DNA of 9,790 bases from an uncultured Clostridia bacterium (GCA_945788655.1 CALZMV010000043.1:1-9790); one strand, 5' to 3'; shown: positions 1 to 6,680, counted from the stretch's first letter. Notes: generated by a model from the sequence alone, not told the origin. Numbers and translations: made by a program.

Positions 1-1
1 T

Positions 2-1102
2 ATATTACGTGACCCTACAAAGATAAAGAAGGCAGACTACGTTATCATGGAAACTACTTATGGTAACAGACTCCATCCTAAGAACTCAACAAGTATAGAT
101 GAACTGATCAAGATAACCATTGATACAATAAAGCGTGGGGGAAGTGTTATCATTCCTTCCTTTGCAGTGGGAAGAACTCAGGAGCTTATATATCAATTTA
201 ACATGTTCTATGAGCAGCATCCCGAATACCAGAAATATCTTGAAAATGTAAATGTGTACATAGACAGCCCTATGGCTACAACTGCAACTGAAGTATTTAA
301 GAAAAATGCTCAGGTATTCGACGAGGAAACTAAGGCATATATCTTAAGCGGCGATAACCCTCTTGATTTCAAAAACTTAAAGTTTACAAGAAATACAGCT
401 GATTCCCAGATGCTGAACCAGGATAAAACGCCAAAGATTATCATTTCTGCCAGCGGAATGTGCGAAGCGGGACGTATCCGCCATCATCTGAAGCACAACC
501 TTTGGGATAGCAGAAACAGCATAATCTTTGTTGGATATCAGGCAGAAGGAACTCTTGGAAGACTTCTGGTTGAAGGTGCAACTGAAGTAAAGCTTTTTGG
601 AGAAACTATTTCAGTAGGGGCTCAGATTCATAATCTGGAAGGATTTTCAGGCCATGCAGATCAGAATGGTCTGCTGGACTGGATTGGAGGATTTCAGGTT
701 AAGCCTAAACAAATTTTCCTTGTTCATGGGGAAACTGAATCCAAAATGGATTTTGCAAAGAAGATATCTGAACAATTCGGATATGATCCTGTAGTTATTA
801 TGCAGAATTCAGAGTTTGAACTGGAAACAGGCAAACTGTTAAACAAGGAAGATGTAATAGCAGATGCTTTAGATGAAGAAGCTGTTGAATCCATTAGAGC
901 AAGAATAGACAGTATAAAGGAAGAAATGCAGAATGTACTTACAAGCACACATGGAGTGCTTGAAGGAAAGATTTCCGCTGAGAAACTAAACCAGATTAAC
1001 AATATCATTCTTGAGCTGGAGAAGGCATCGGTAAACTTGGGATCATCCATTACTTCTGAAGACAGAGATACAGTTCCGCTTTCAGAGCAGAGAGGAAACT
1101 AA
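2..1102 (+). CDS. MBL-fold / beta-CASP RNA-processing metallohydrolase, 5'-truncated
   Basis: This is the 3' part (366 codons) of a metallo-beta-lactamase protein of the beta-CASP group, which contains RNA-cleaving enzymes such as the YSH1/CPSF-73-like 'RNA specificity' proteins. The reading frame is open from base 2, upstream of the first ATG at 47, so the real start lies before the window. Visible motifs, in order: METTYGNR (47-70), SFAVGRTQEL typical of the beta-CASP insert, DSPMA (about 263-277), the motif-B-like segment SGMCEAGRIRHHL (about 451-489), GFSGHAD with its metal-ligand histidine (641-661), and LVHGE of the RMMBL tail (about 719-733). The N-terminal HxHxDH site is outside the window. 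The last 80 or so residues form a charged, probably helical extension. The gene ends one base before udk and was probably co-transcribed with it. The family is secure; the exact RNA substrate is unknown. Confidence 0.9.
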   Translation: MLRDPTKIKKADYVIMETTYGNRLHPKNSTSIDELIKITIDTIKRGGSVIIPSFAVGRTQELIYQFNMFYEQHPEYQKYLENVNVYIDSPMATTATEVFKKNAQVFDEETKAYILSGDNPLDFKNLKFTRNTADSQMLNQDKTPKIIISASGMCEAGRIRHHLKHNLWDSRNSIIFVGYQAEGTLGRLLVEGATEVKLFGETISVGAQIHNLEGFSGHADQNGLLDWIGGFQVKPKQIFLVHGETESKMDFAKKISEQFGYDPVVIMQNSEFELETGKLLNKEDVIADALDEEAVESIRARIDSIKEEMQNVLTSTHGVLEGKISAEKLNQINNIILELEKASVNLGSSITSEDRDTVPLSEQRGN

Positions 1103-1103
1103 G

Positions 1104-1718
1104 ATGGAAAAGGTTATAGTAATAGGTATTGCAGGAGGTACAGGCTCCGGAAAAAGTACCATGATTAAAAAAATCAAAGAGGAATTCGGCGATGATATTA
1201 CAATGATCAGCCACGACTTCTACTATAAGAGGCATGTGGGGTTGACCTATGAAGAACGCTCTCAGCTCAACTACGACCATCCCGATGCTTTTGATACGGA
1301 TTTGATGATTGAGCATATAAAAGAACTTAAAGAGTGGAAATCCATCGAAAGGCCGGTTTATGACTTTACAATACATAACAGAGTGGACGAAACGGTTGTT
1401 GTTAAGCCTGCAAAGGTAGTAATTGTTGAAGGAATTCTTATCTTTGAAAACAAAGACCTGCTTGACCTGTTTGATATAAAGGTGTTTATTGACACCGATG
1501 CGGATGTAAGAATAATAAGAAGAATCTTAAGGGACGTTAATGAAAGAGGAAGAACGCTTGATTCTGTGGTAACGCAGTACTTGACCACTGTAAAGCTGAT
1601 GCATGAGCAGTTTGTTGAACCAAGTAAGAAACAGGCAGATATAATTGTGCCTGAAGGCGGTTTCAATGTGGTTGCTTTAGAAATGCTGAATCAGAGAATT
1701 TATTCATTGCTGAAATAG
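1104..1718 (+). CDS. udk: Uridine kinase (uridine/cytidine monophosphokinase)
   Basis: A cytosolic enzyme of pyrimidine salvage that phosphorylates uridine and cytidine to UMP and CMP using ATP or GTP. The 204-aa product is full length for the family (bacterial Udk is about 210 aa). It has the P-loop GGTGSGKST at residues 11-19, the SHDFYYK segment with probable catalytic Asp38, NYDHPDAFD at 56-64 for nucleoside binding, RPVYDF at 83-88, VEGILIF at 108-114, and the lid-like arginine-rich segment RIIRRILRDVNERGR at about 136-150. The ATG at 1104 is one base after the upstream stop codon and is preceded by AGAGGA (1091-1096), so translation is probably coupled to the beta-CASP gene. A strong terminator follows at 1742. 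A phosphoribulokinase/uridine-kinase paralogue is the only real alternative. Confidence 0.92.
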   Translation: MEKVIVIGIAGGTGSGKSTMIKKIKEEFGDDITMISHDFYYKRHVGLTYEERSQLNYDHPDAFDTDLMIEHIKELKEWKSIERPVYDFTIHNRVDETVVVKPAKVVIVEGILIFENKDLLDLFDIKVFIDTDADVRIIRRILRDVNERGRTLDSVVTQYLTTVKLMHEQFVEPSKKQADIIVPEGGFNVVALEMLNQRIYSLLK

Positions 1719-1741
1719 GAAGCATGACAGATGAAAGATAT

Positions 1742-1789
1742 AAAGACGAAAGACATAAGGTGAAGAGCCTTTGTCTTTCGTCTTTTTTT
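1742..1789 (+). terminator. Intrinsic terminator after udk
   Basis: A perfect 14-bp inverted repeat (AAAGACGAAAGACA at 1742-1755 with its complement at 1772-1785) is extended by AAGG/CCTT across a short loop and runs into seven T residues (1783-1789). It closes the beta-CASP/udk unit and separates it from the Tad-like operon. Confidence 0.93.
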
Positions 1790-1822
1790 GAATTTTTTTG
1801 TTTAAGTCAAAATACATTTAAG

Positions 1823-1857
1823 TGACGAAATATGACATTTGCATGACTATTTTTGAC
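1823..1857 (+). promoter_or_regulatory. Helically phased TGAC repeats upstream of the Tad-operon promoter
   Basis: TGAC occurs at 1823, 1833, 1844 and 1854, spaced 10, 11 and 10 bp, so all copies face the same side of the helix. The last copy lies inside the -35 hexamer. A GTCA in the opposite orientation lies at 1806-1809. This could be an operator array for a regulator of the downstream operon. The motif is short and the region is AT-rich, so chance cannot be excluded. Confidence 0.35.
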
Positions 1858-1882
1858 AAATATTTTGAAACTATTTGATATT
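1853..1882 (+). promoter_or_regulatory. Probable sigma-A promoter of the Tad-like operon
   Basis: A consensus -35 box TTGACA (1853-1858) is followed after 18 bp by GATATT (1877-1882), which matches four of six -10 positions. Transcription would start near 1889, giving a leader of about 50 nt before the ATG at 1941. The -35 is excellent and the -10 weak, which would fit an activated promoter. The rest of the 222-bp interval between udk and the next gene holds the terminator and the TGAC repeats. Confidence 0.55.
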
Positions 1883-1940
1883 TATTCTTACAAGTGTAAA
1901 AGTATCATTAAAGAGGAAAACATATGAAACGAGGTACATT

Positions 1941-2348
1941 ATGGCAAGAGAATATCAGGCAAGGAAGGCTAAGCCTTTTATACTGCCGGAAACCGTATAC
2001 AGACAGGCGTTGTGGGCAGTAAAGGATGTAAACAGAATGAAGGATGAGTTAGCAAAGCTTTCAGATGACATCGATGCACTTCATAGACCAGGTATCGTGA
2101 GGGAATGCGCATCAAGAGGATATTACAGTGACAGCACTGCAAACAAAGCACAGAAGATGGTTATGATAGAGAACAGGCTGGATGCTATAGACAATGCATT
2201 ACTTCAGATTCCAGAGAAGTATAGAATAGGTATACAGAGAAAGCTCTGCGATGGAGAAAAGTATGGTGAACAGTTTCACTTAAATACATGGAAACGTTGG
2301 CAACAGGTATTCATTTATCATGTTGCAAAGAATTTAGGTATTTTTTAA
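1941..2348 (+). CDS. Small phage/mobile-element-type regulator-like protein, first gene of the Tad-like operon
   Basis: A 135-aa soluble, basic, mostly helical protein. The N-terminal signature (AREYQARKAKPFILPETVY, residues 2-20, then RQALWAVKD) and the C-terminal IPEKYRIGI ... NTWKRWQQVFIYHVAKNLGI (from about 90 to 134) resemble a family I recall from clostridial phages and integrative elements, whose C-terminal part looks like a sigma-70 region-4 or RinA/ArpU-type helix-turn-helix. That assignment is from memory and moderate; DNA binding is inference. The ATG at 1941 is chosen because CGAGGT (1930-1935) precedes it and the family starts MAxEY. An in-frame TTG at 1875 overlaps the promoter and is unlikely. 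A stronger Shine-Dalgarno site (AGAGGA, 1912-1917) serves an out-of-frame ATG at 1924. Only 27 nt separate this gene from the CpaB-like gene, so it probably belongs to the same operon and may regulate it. Confidence 0.7.
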   Translation: MAREYQARKAKPFILPETVYRQALWAVKDVNRMKDELAKLSDDIDALHRPGIVRECASRGYYSDSTANKAQKMVMIENRLDAIDNALLQIPEKYRIGIQRKLCDGEKYGEQFHLNTWKRWQQVFIYHVAKNLGIF

Positions 2349-2375
2349 GTATGACTTATTGGAGAGGTGAATGGG

Positions 2376-2975
2376 GTGTCTAAGTCTAAGTTAGCGGGGC
2401 TTATGCTGGTCATTGTGGCTCTGTCTTTAATGGTTTTTTGGGAGTTTTGGGGCAGAGAGAATATTGCATATGACAGGATTTTGGTTCTAAAAGAACCGTT
2501 ACCGGCTCATTCTTTAATAAAAGAAGAAGACCTTACAAGCAAAAAGGTAGAATATCCATCAAAGAATGCAATTAAAGAAGAGAATATGAAATCCCTGATT
2601 GGAATGGAAACCTGTCAATACGTTGCTGAGGATGTTGAACTAAGAATGGAATATTTTACAAATCCAAAATTTGCTACGGATGAAGAATTAGGAAACGGTT
2701 CCATGGCATTGTCATTGGATTGGCTTTTGTCAAACCCTCAAACTCTTGCGAGGGGAGATGAAATAACAGTCTATTCCAATGGAACAAAAATTGGAGAAGC
2801 AACGATCGGACATGTAAGGGATAGCAGCAATAATGAAATTGTATTTCAAGGAAGCTCAAGGGAGAATTCCTCCGGCGTTGTCAGTTATATCGAAATTATT
2901 TCTGATACAGGAATACTTACTGAAATTGCCAAGATGGCTTCAGAAGGACAAAAATTTGCTCTTATTGCAGGTTAG
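2376..2975 (+). CDS. CpaB/RcpC-like SAF-domain protein of a Tad (Flp pilus) system
   Basis: A 199-aa membrane-anchored protein that would sit outside the membrane as part of a Tad secretion apparatus. One transmembrane segment (residues 7-23) is followed by a SAF-type domain (about 36-98), recognised by the pattern LxxPLPAHSLIKEEDL, a central LIGM segment and a final DVELRMEYF strand. A second part with ARGDEITVY (about 128-136) resembles the region after SAF in CpaB/RcpC. It is shorter than typical CpaB (250-300 aa), as in other compact Gram-positive Tad loci. The GTG at 2376 is preferred over the in-frame GTG at 2367: the Shine-Dalgarno GGAGAGG occupies 2361-2367, so the upstream GTG has no spacing. 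The ATPase gene follows within 10 bases. The fold is fairly well supported; the role is inferred from family and neighbours. Confidence 0.78.
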   Translation: MSKSKLAGLMLVIVALSLMVFWEFWGRENIAYDRILVLKEPLPAHSLIKEEDLTSKKVEYPSKNAIKEENMKSLIGMETCQYVAEDVELRMEYFTNPKFATDEELGNGSMALSLDWLLSNPQTLARGDEITVYSNGTKIGEATIGHVRDSSNNEIVFQGSSRENSSGVVSYIEIISDTGILTEIAKMASEGQKFALIAG

Positions 2976-2984
2976 GTGAAGAAT

Positions 2985-4379
2985 ATGGATCAATATATTA
3001 CTTTCAAAGAGTTCTACGAACTGTGTAAGGTTATTGAAACAATTTTTGAAAAGGAGTGGAGAGGCGCACAGGAATGGGAAAAGCAGGAGCGTCTCAACAG
3101 AGAAAAGAGGGCTATAATAGGGTATGCTAAAGAAACTGAATATTATAGAGATAAAATAAAAATAGCTTTAGAAAATGGCAATTGGCTGAACACAACTCAT
3201 CCTCCATGGTATAAAAGCCTTGAAGATGGAATATTTGCAGAGTTATATGGGTTATCAGGGCTGGCACCATGGGCTTATGATGAGACAGAGGAATACAGAG
3301 AATCTTCTTCGGCAAAGCTAATAGGAGACAGATTGTACTGTCTTATTGAAGGCAAGTCTAAGCTACAGCCACAGAGAATATCAGGCAGGAGAAGGGAACA
3401 GCTTAAGAGAGCATTGCTCCTGTCATCGCCTAAGGAACGTCTTGAGTCGGGATTTCATGAGGTGTATCTGCACAATGGGATAAGAATTAGTATTTTTTCC
3501 GGAGATAGAACAAAAGAAGATCAGGAAATAATGGTCTTCAGAAAATATGTATTGAGAGAGCTTACCTTTGAAAAAATGGCAGAACTTGGAACAATACCTG
3601 CAGAATCTGTTGAACTGTTTAAAACTATGGTAAAACTTGGATTCAATGTTATGTTCGCAGGTGCGGTAAGAACAGGCAAAACTTCCTTTATGCAGTGCTG
3701 GCAAAGATATGAGGACAGAACGCTTGAGGGGCTTGCTATTGCTACAGACCCCGAAACACCTTGGCACGAACTTATGCCGGATGCACCAATTATGCAGATT
3801 ATTGCTGATGGTGATGAACTTGACAAGCTTTCAAAGTCAATTTTGAGGGGTGATAACGATTATGTTCTTTTGGAAGAAATGCGTGATGCAGCAGCTTTTC
3901 GACTGGGATTAAATATTGTATCACAGGGAACAAGACACAGCAAAACGACAATTCATGCAGGTAATGCACAGGATATTCCATATAAGATGGCGTCTTCAAT
4001 CATAGCTGAATATGGAGGAAATCTGAAGGGTCTTGTTTCACAGATATTTAGGAATTGGCATTATATATTTGAGTTCTGTCAGGTCCCGGATAATAGGGGG
4101 CAGAAACGTTTAATGTCTATTTCCGAGCTTAGATATGATACTCGAAGTGACAAGGTATCCATACATACCATTTGCAGTTATGATGAGGAATACTGTGGAT
4201 GGTCCTGGAAATATCACATGGGGGAGGACAAGGAGAAAATGGGCAAATTACAGCCGGAAGAATTTAAAAAGATGACAACGATAATAAAAAATCTCGAGAG
4301 AAGAAATCCAATAATGGAGAATACAGTCGTTTATCCAAGATATTATAAGAGCCAGGAAGGTGATAAAGATGTTTATTGA
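2985..4379 (+). CDS. CpaF/TadA-type secretion ATPase
   Basis: A 464-aa cytoplasmic hexameric ATPase of the type II/IV secretion superfamily, expected to power assembly or secretion by the adjacent TadB/TadC-like membrane proteins. The core has the pre-P-loop region RELTFEKMAELG (about 191-202), Walker A GAVRTGKT (226-233, Lys232), a Walker B-like strand YVLLEEMRD (293-301) with catalytic-type glutamates 297/298, and the histidine box TTIHAGNAQD (321-330, His324). The first 110 residues are charged and helical. The P-loop departs from the usual CpaF GGTGSGKT form but keeps G-x4-GK-T. The ATG at 2985 follows AGGTGA (2974-2979) with good spacing; the in-frame GTG at 2976 is part of that ribosome site. 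The 3' end overlaps the TadB-like gene by 11 bases, indicating coupled translation. Confidence 0.88.
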   Translation: MDQYITFKEFYELCKVIETIFEKEWRGAQEWEKQERLNREKRAIIGYAKETEYYRDKIKIALENGNWLNTTHPPWYKSLEDGIFAELYGLSGLAPWAYDETEEYRESSSAKLIGDRLYCLIEGKSKLQPQRISGRRREQLKRALLLSSPKERLESGFHEVYLHNGIRISIFSGDRTKEDQEIMVFRKYVLRELTFEKMAELGTIPAESVELFKTMVKLGFNVMFAGAVRTGKTSFMQCWQRYEDRTLEGLAIATDPETPWHELMPDAPIMQIIADGDELDKLSKSILRGDNDYVLLEEMRDAAAFRLGLNIVSQGTRHSKTTIHAGNAQDIPYKMASSIIAEYGGNLKGLVSQIFRNWHYIFEFCQVPDNRGQKRLMSISELRYDTRSDKVSIHTICSYDEEYCGWSWKYHMGEDKEKMGKLQPEEFKKMTTIIKNLERRNPIMENTVVYPRYYKSQEGDKDVY

Positions 4380-5334
4380 GGTTTTCTTAACGCTTATATG
4401 CCTTCTAGGGTTAATACTGTTTTACCGAGATGAAATGGAATCCCTTTGTTTTATAGCGAAAAACAAGATAATTAGCTGGCTTATGGGTTTTAGGACAGAT
4501 GAAGAAACAGAATATATAGAAGCTTTTGAAACAATGCCCAGAAGTTTTAACGAAGGTATAAGACGCTTATTAGCAATAACCTTAGGAATTGGAACAAAAA
4601 AAGGTGTGTTTCTTTTCTGGATAGTTTCTCTTCTTCCTCCAGGGGCGTTATATATCCTAGGTAGGGGAATGCTTCCCAGAGGGTTAATGTTTGCTTCAAT
4701 GCTGTTGTTTAATGTATTACCATTAACGATTCTTTTGATACATCTCCAAGGTATCAGGGTTAGAAGCTCAAAGGAAGGAAAGATATTATTGGGAGAACTT
4801 CTGGATAACTATAAAATTAATTACTATAACATGCAGCAGGCTGTGGAGATAACTGCATTAACCATTGAAGATGCCCCTTCATGCAGGAAGCTTCTTTTTA
4901 ATTTATCAAAAGGAATTAACAGAACATCAAGAATTGAGGATATTAAGGTGATGCTCGATGATTTTAAATATGCCATTGGGACATCATGGGCCAACATACT
5001 GACGGATAATATGTACTTCGCACTGACTTCAGGAATCAGGGTTGAAGCGGCAATGGAGGATCTTGTATCGGCAATATCAAAAGCTGAAGAGGTCGAGGAA
5101 AGATCAAAAAGGGAAAATAACGATTCGGAACTTATTCTGAAGTACCTGGCTCCATGCTGTTATATTCTTACTGTCGCTGCGGCTATAAAGTTTTTCGGAT
5201 TAACATGGAATGAATTTTTGCATTATCAATTCGCAACAACAGCAGGTATGGGCTGGTTTATGATAATTGTCATAACCTATATCAGCAGTCTGCTTATGAA
5301 ATTATTACTTACTCAAAGAAAGCTGGATATTTAA
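4369..5334 (+). CDS. TadB-like inner-membrane platform protein
   Basis: A 321-aa polytopic membrane protein in the position of TadB. Hydrophobic segments lie at about residues 2-19, 79-98, 105-126, 260-277 and 292-312. A long cytosolic helical region (about 130-255) lies between the third and fourth, the arrangement of T2SS-F/TadB platform proteins, which contact the secretion ATPase. Sequence-level evidence is limited to topology and a GIRVEAAMEDL segment (222-232) resembling the 'G.pl..Al' signature of T2SS-F domains; the rest is context. The ATG at 4369 is chosen because AGGAAGG (4354-4360) is 8 nt upstream; the in-frame GTG at 4360 overlaps that site. The gene overlaps the ATPase gene by 11 bases and ends 14 bases before the next start. 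Confidence 0.78.
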   Translation: MFIEVFLTLICLLGLILFYRDEMESLCFIAKNKIISWLMGFRTDEETEYIEAFETMPRSFNEGIRRLLAITLGIGTKKGVFLFWIVSLLPPGALYILGRGMLPRGLMFASMLLFNVLPLTILLIHLQGIRVRSSKEGKILLGELLDNYKINYYNMQQAVEITALTIEDAPSCRKLLFNLSKGINRTSRIEDIKVMLDDFKYAIGTSWANILTDNMYFALTSGIRVEAAMEDLVSAISKAEEVEERSKRENNDSELILKYLAPCCYILTVAAAIKFFGLTWNEFLHYQFATTAGMGWFMIIVITYISSLLMKLLLTQRKLDI

Positions 5335-5348
5335 TAAAGGTGGTATTT

Positions 5349-5975
5349 ATGTTTATAGTAATAGCAGTCATATATATAGCAGGTGCTGTGCTTTTCTTCA
5401 AGAATGACGTGGCCAAATGTATTAATCCGCAAAGAACAAAGGCTGCCAGAGGAATTATTAGAAAGAAGGAGGCAGATTTGTCCTTGTGGATAATGAAGCA
5501 TAAAAGCAGTATTATGGATAGGGAGCTATATAATAGCAGCGTAGTTTTAAAGAATTTGTCCCTTGTAAGACGTGAAACTCCATTGTCAGCCGATTATATG
5601 ATTGAAAAAATAATGGAGAACAGTGCTTCACTAAAACCTGTATATGGTGAAATGCTGACATTATACAGGGCTGGAAGAGACGAGGACGCAGCAAAGGTCC
5701 TGGCATTGAATATTAATTCGAAAGCTGCAAAACATTTCTCTATGATATTATCAAAGCTTGACAAGCTGAATCCAGCTGAGCTTGAAGCGCAGATGCAGAG
5801 CTTTCAGAAATCGATAATTGAAAAAAGAGTTACATATGCAGTAAAAAAGGTTCAAAGGAACAGTGTGATTCTGACAGCATTTGCAGCTGCAACCATCTTT
5901 GCACTTTTGTTAAATTTTGTAGTAGTTGTAGTATTTATGCACACGCTACAATCTTTAAACAGTATATTTGTTTAG
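5349..5975 (+). CDS. Short TadC-position membrane protein
   Basis: A 208-aa protein with one N-terminal hydrophobic segment (about 1-17), a charged helical cytosolic stretch (18-170) and one strong C-terminal transmembrane segment (about 172-197). Order in the locus (ATPase, TadB-like, then this) makes it the likely TadC counterpart, but it is clearly shorter than typical TadC (about 300 aa) and has fewer membrane spans. I see no clear T2SS-F signature, so the TadC assignment is inference from position. Residues 112-160 (DEDAAKVLALNI, LDKLNPAELEAQMQSFQKS) look like a helical repeat or coiled region. The ATG at 5349 follows AAAGGTGG (5336-5343); the GTG at 5340 is part of that site. Thirteen bases separate the stop from the next small gene. 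Confidence 0.68.
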   Translation: MFIVIAVIYIAGAVLFFKNDVAKCINPQRTKAARGIIRKKEADLSLWIMKHKSSIMDRELYNSSVVLKNLSLVRRETPLSADYMIEKIMENSASLKPVYGEMLTLYRAGRDEDAAKVLALNINSKAAKHFSMILSKLDKLNPAELEAQMQSFQKSIIEKRVTYAVKKVQRNSVILTAFAAATIFALLLNFVVVVVFMHTLQSLNSIFV

Positions 5976-5988
5976 AGAAGGGTATGAA

Positions 5989-6141
5989 ATGAAAAATTTA
6001 ATTGTGATAATAGGAACCCTGATGCTGGGAATATTGATTTTTAATATGCTTGTTGGAAACAATCCCCAAAGTCTTAAGAATATTTCCAAGGAAATGATGT
6101 TAAAGACTATTGAGACATATAATTCATTCGAAATAGAGTAG
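5989..6141 (+). CDS. Small membrane peptide 1 (50 aa), pilin-like candidate
   Basis: A 50-codon gene starting at ATG 5989 with AGAGAAGGG (5974-5982) six bases upstream. The product begins MKNLIVIIGTLMLGILIF, a hydrophobic segment of about 20 residues, followed by a polar, probably amphipathic helix (VGNNPQSLKNISKEMMLK...). The start MKNLIxxIG is shared with the next three genes, and the polar part resembles that of peptide 2 (SLK followed by a Met/Lys-rich helix). That is strong internal evidence that it is a real coding gene. It has no charged leader or G/A-xxxxE processing site of a classical prepilin. I do not recognise a family. By position it may be a pilus, pseudopilin or accessory subunit. 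Confidence 0.72.
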   Translation: MKNLIVIIGTLMLGILIFNMLVGNNPQSLKNISKEMMLKTIETYNSFEIE

Positions 6142-6179
6142 AGGAGGAAGGCAGAGTGTACTGCCGAAACAGAAAATGA
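6142..6179 (+). promoter_or_regulatory. Ribosome site with 7-codon coupled leader ORF or hairpin before peptide 2
   Basis: The strong Shine-Dalgarno AGGAGG (6142-6147) is 28 nt before the ATG of peptide 2 (6176), too far for direct use, and no other site lies nearer. It is well placed (8 nt) for GTG at 6156, which opens a 7-codon frame (VYCRNRK) ending in TGA at 6177-6179, overlapping the ATG as ATGA. Ribosomes could therefore re-initiate on peptide 2. Alternatively, a 5-bp hairpin GGCAG/CTGCC (6150-6154, 6161-6165) could loop out the spacer and bring the site to about 12 nt from the ATG. Both readings come from sequence alone. Confidence 0.5.
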
Positions 6180-6346
6180 AGAATCTAATCATAATAATCG
6201 GAACAATATTGCTTGGTGTAATCATTGTGGACAGCCTTATACTGGGAGATACAAACTCATTGAAGAGTGCGGCAGAAGGCATTATGGAAAAAGGTACAAA
6301 TACCATTTCATCGGCAATGGATTTTGACAGTATGATGGGTGGCTGA
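6176..6346 (+). CDS. Small membrane peptide 2 (56 aa), paralogue of peptide 1
   Basis: A 56-codon gene starting MKNLIIIIGTILLGVIIV, a single hydrophobic segment, followed by a small-residue-rich polar helix (NSLKSAAEGIMEKGTNTISS) and a short acidic Met/Gly tail. The N-terminus is nearly identical in pattern to peptide 1, and the NSLK...M.K segment aligns too, so the two look like tandem duplicates. The start is fixed by this similarity, although it lacks a well-spaced ribosome site of its own (see the coupled leader at 6142-6179). The stop is one base before the ATG of peptide 3. No recognised family; a pilin-like or secreted-substrate role is inference from the Tad-like operon. Confidence 0.75.
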   Translation: MKNLIIIIGTILLGVIIVDSLILGDTNSLKSAAEGIMEKGTNTISSAMDFDSMMGG

Positions 6347-6347
6347 G

Positions 6348-6680
6348 ATGAAGGATTTAATTACTACCATTGGAGCTTTGATGATTCTAATGATGTTTGT
6401 GGTTCAGTTTGCCAATAATCAGTCAATAGCAACAAGAATCCTGGCAGCAGATCACTATGCAGATATGTATGAAGAAGGCAGTATTGAAACCATGGAAGAA
6501 TGTATAGACAAAATATCCGGATGTTTTGGATGCGAAAAGGGGGATGTATATCTTCAAGAAAAAGATGCAGAATATATTATAAAAGCTCCTATAAAAAATA
6601 TTATAGCCTGTGCTGATTTTCTGGGAATAGACCAATCGGAAAATACAGCACAATACACATATATTGGAGAACTAAAATGA
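6348..6680 (+). CDS. Small membrane-anchored protein 3 (110 aa) with cysteine-containing extracytoplasmic domain
   Basis: A 110-aa protein with the shared start MKDLITTIGALMILMMFVV as a single N-terminal membrane anchor, then a polar domain that would face outside. This domain carries four cysteines (Cys52, Cys59, Cys62, Cys88) and the acidic segment EEGSIETMEECIDKI. The length, N-terminal anchor and position recall TadE/TadF-like minor pseudopilins, but I see no TadE signature (no EF/EFA after a glycine), so this is only a suggestion. The ATG at 6348 follows GGGTGG (6337-6342). An in-frame GTG at 6339 would add MAE but lies within the ribosome site and would spoil the conserved MK start. The stop overlaps the next start as ATGA. 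Confidence 0.8.
   Translation: MKDLITTIGALMILMMFVVQFANNQSIATRILAADHYADMYEEGSIETMEECIDKISGCFGCEKGDVYLQEKDAEYIIKAPIKNIIACADFLGIDQSENTAQYTYIGELK

Noticed and set aside
724..1050. Minus-strand open frames of 60-114 codons across the window, for example opposite the beta-CASP, ATPase and pump genes
   Set aside because: They mirror strongly coding + strand genes, have Ser/Ile/Leu-rich low-information translations, and lack ribosome sites and promoters.
1742..1785. The AAAGACGAAAGACA inverted repeat as a mobile-element end or CRISPR-like repeat
   Set aside because: It occurs once as a hairpin directly followed by seven T at the end of a gene, which an intrinsic terminator explains fully. No spaced repeats or transposase are present.
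1724..1826. Short frame starting at ATG 1724 just after udk
   Set aside because: It runs straight through the terminator hairpin and its T run; its coding content is just the inverted repeat and poly-T, and the AGGAAG upstream is too close to the ATG.
1875..1940. Longer version of the 135-aa gene starting at TTG 1875
   Set aside because: This start would lie within the promoter -10 region with no ribosome site; the added residues look non-coding and the likely family start is MAREY at 1941.
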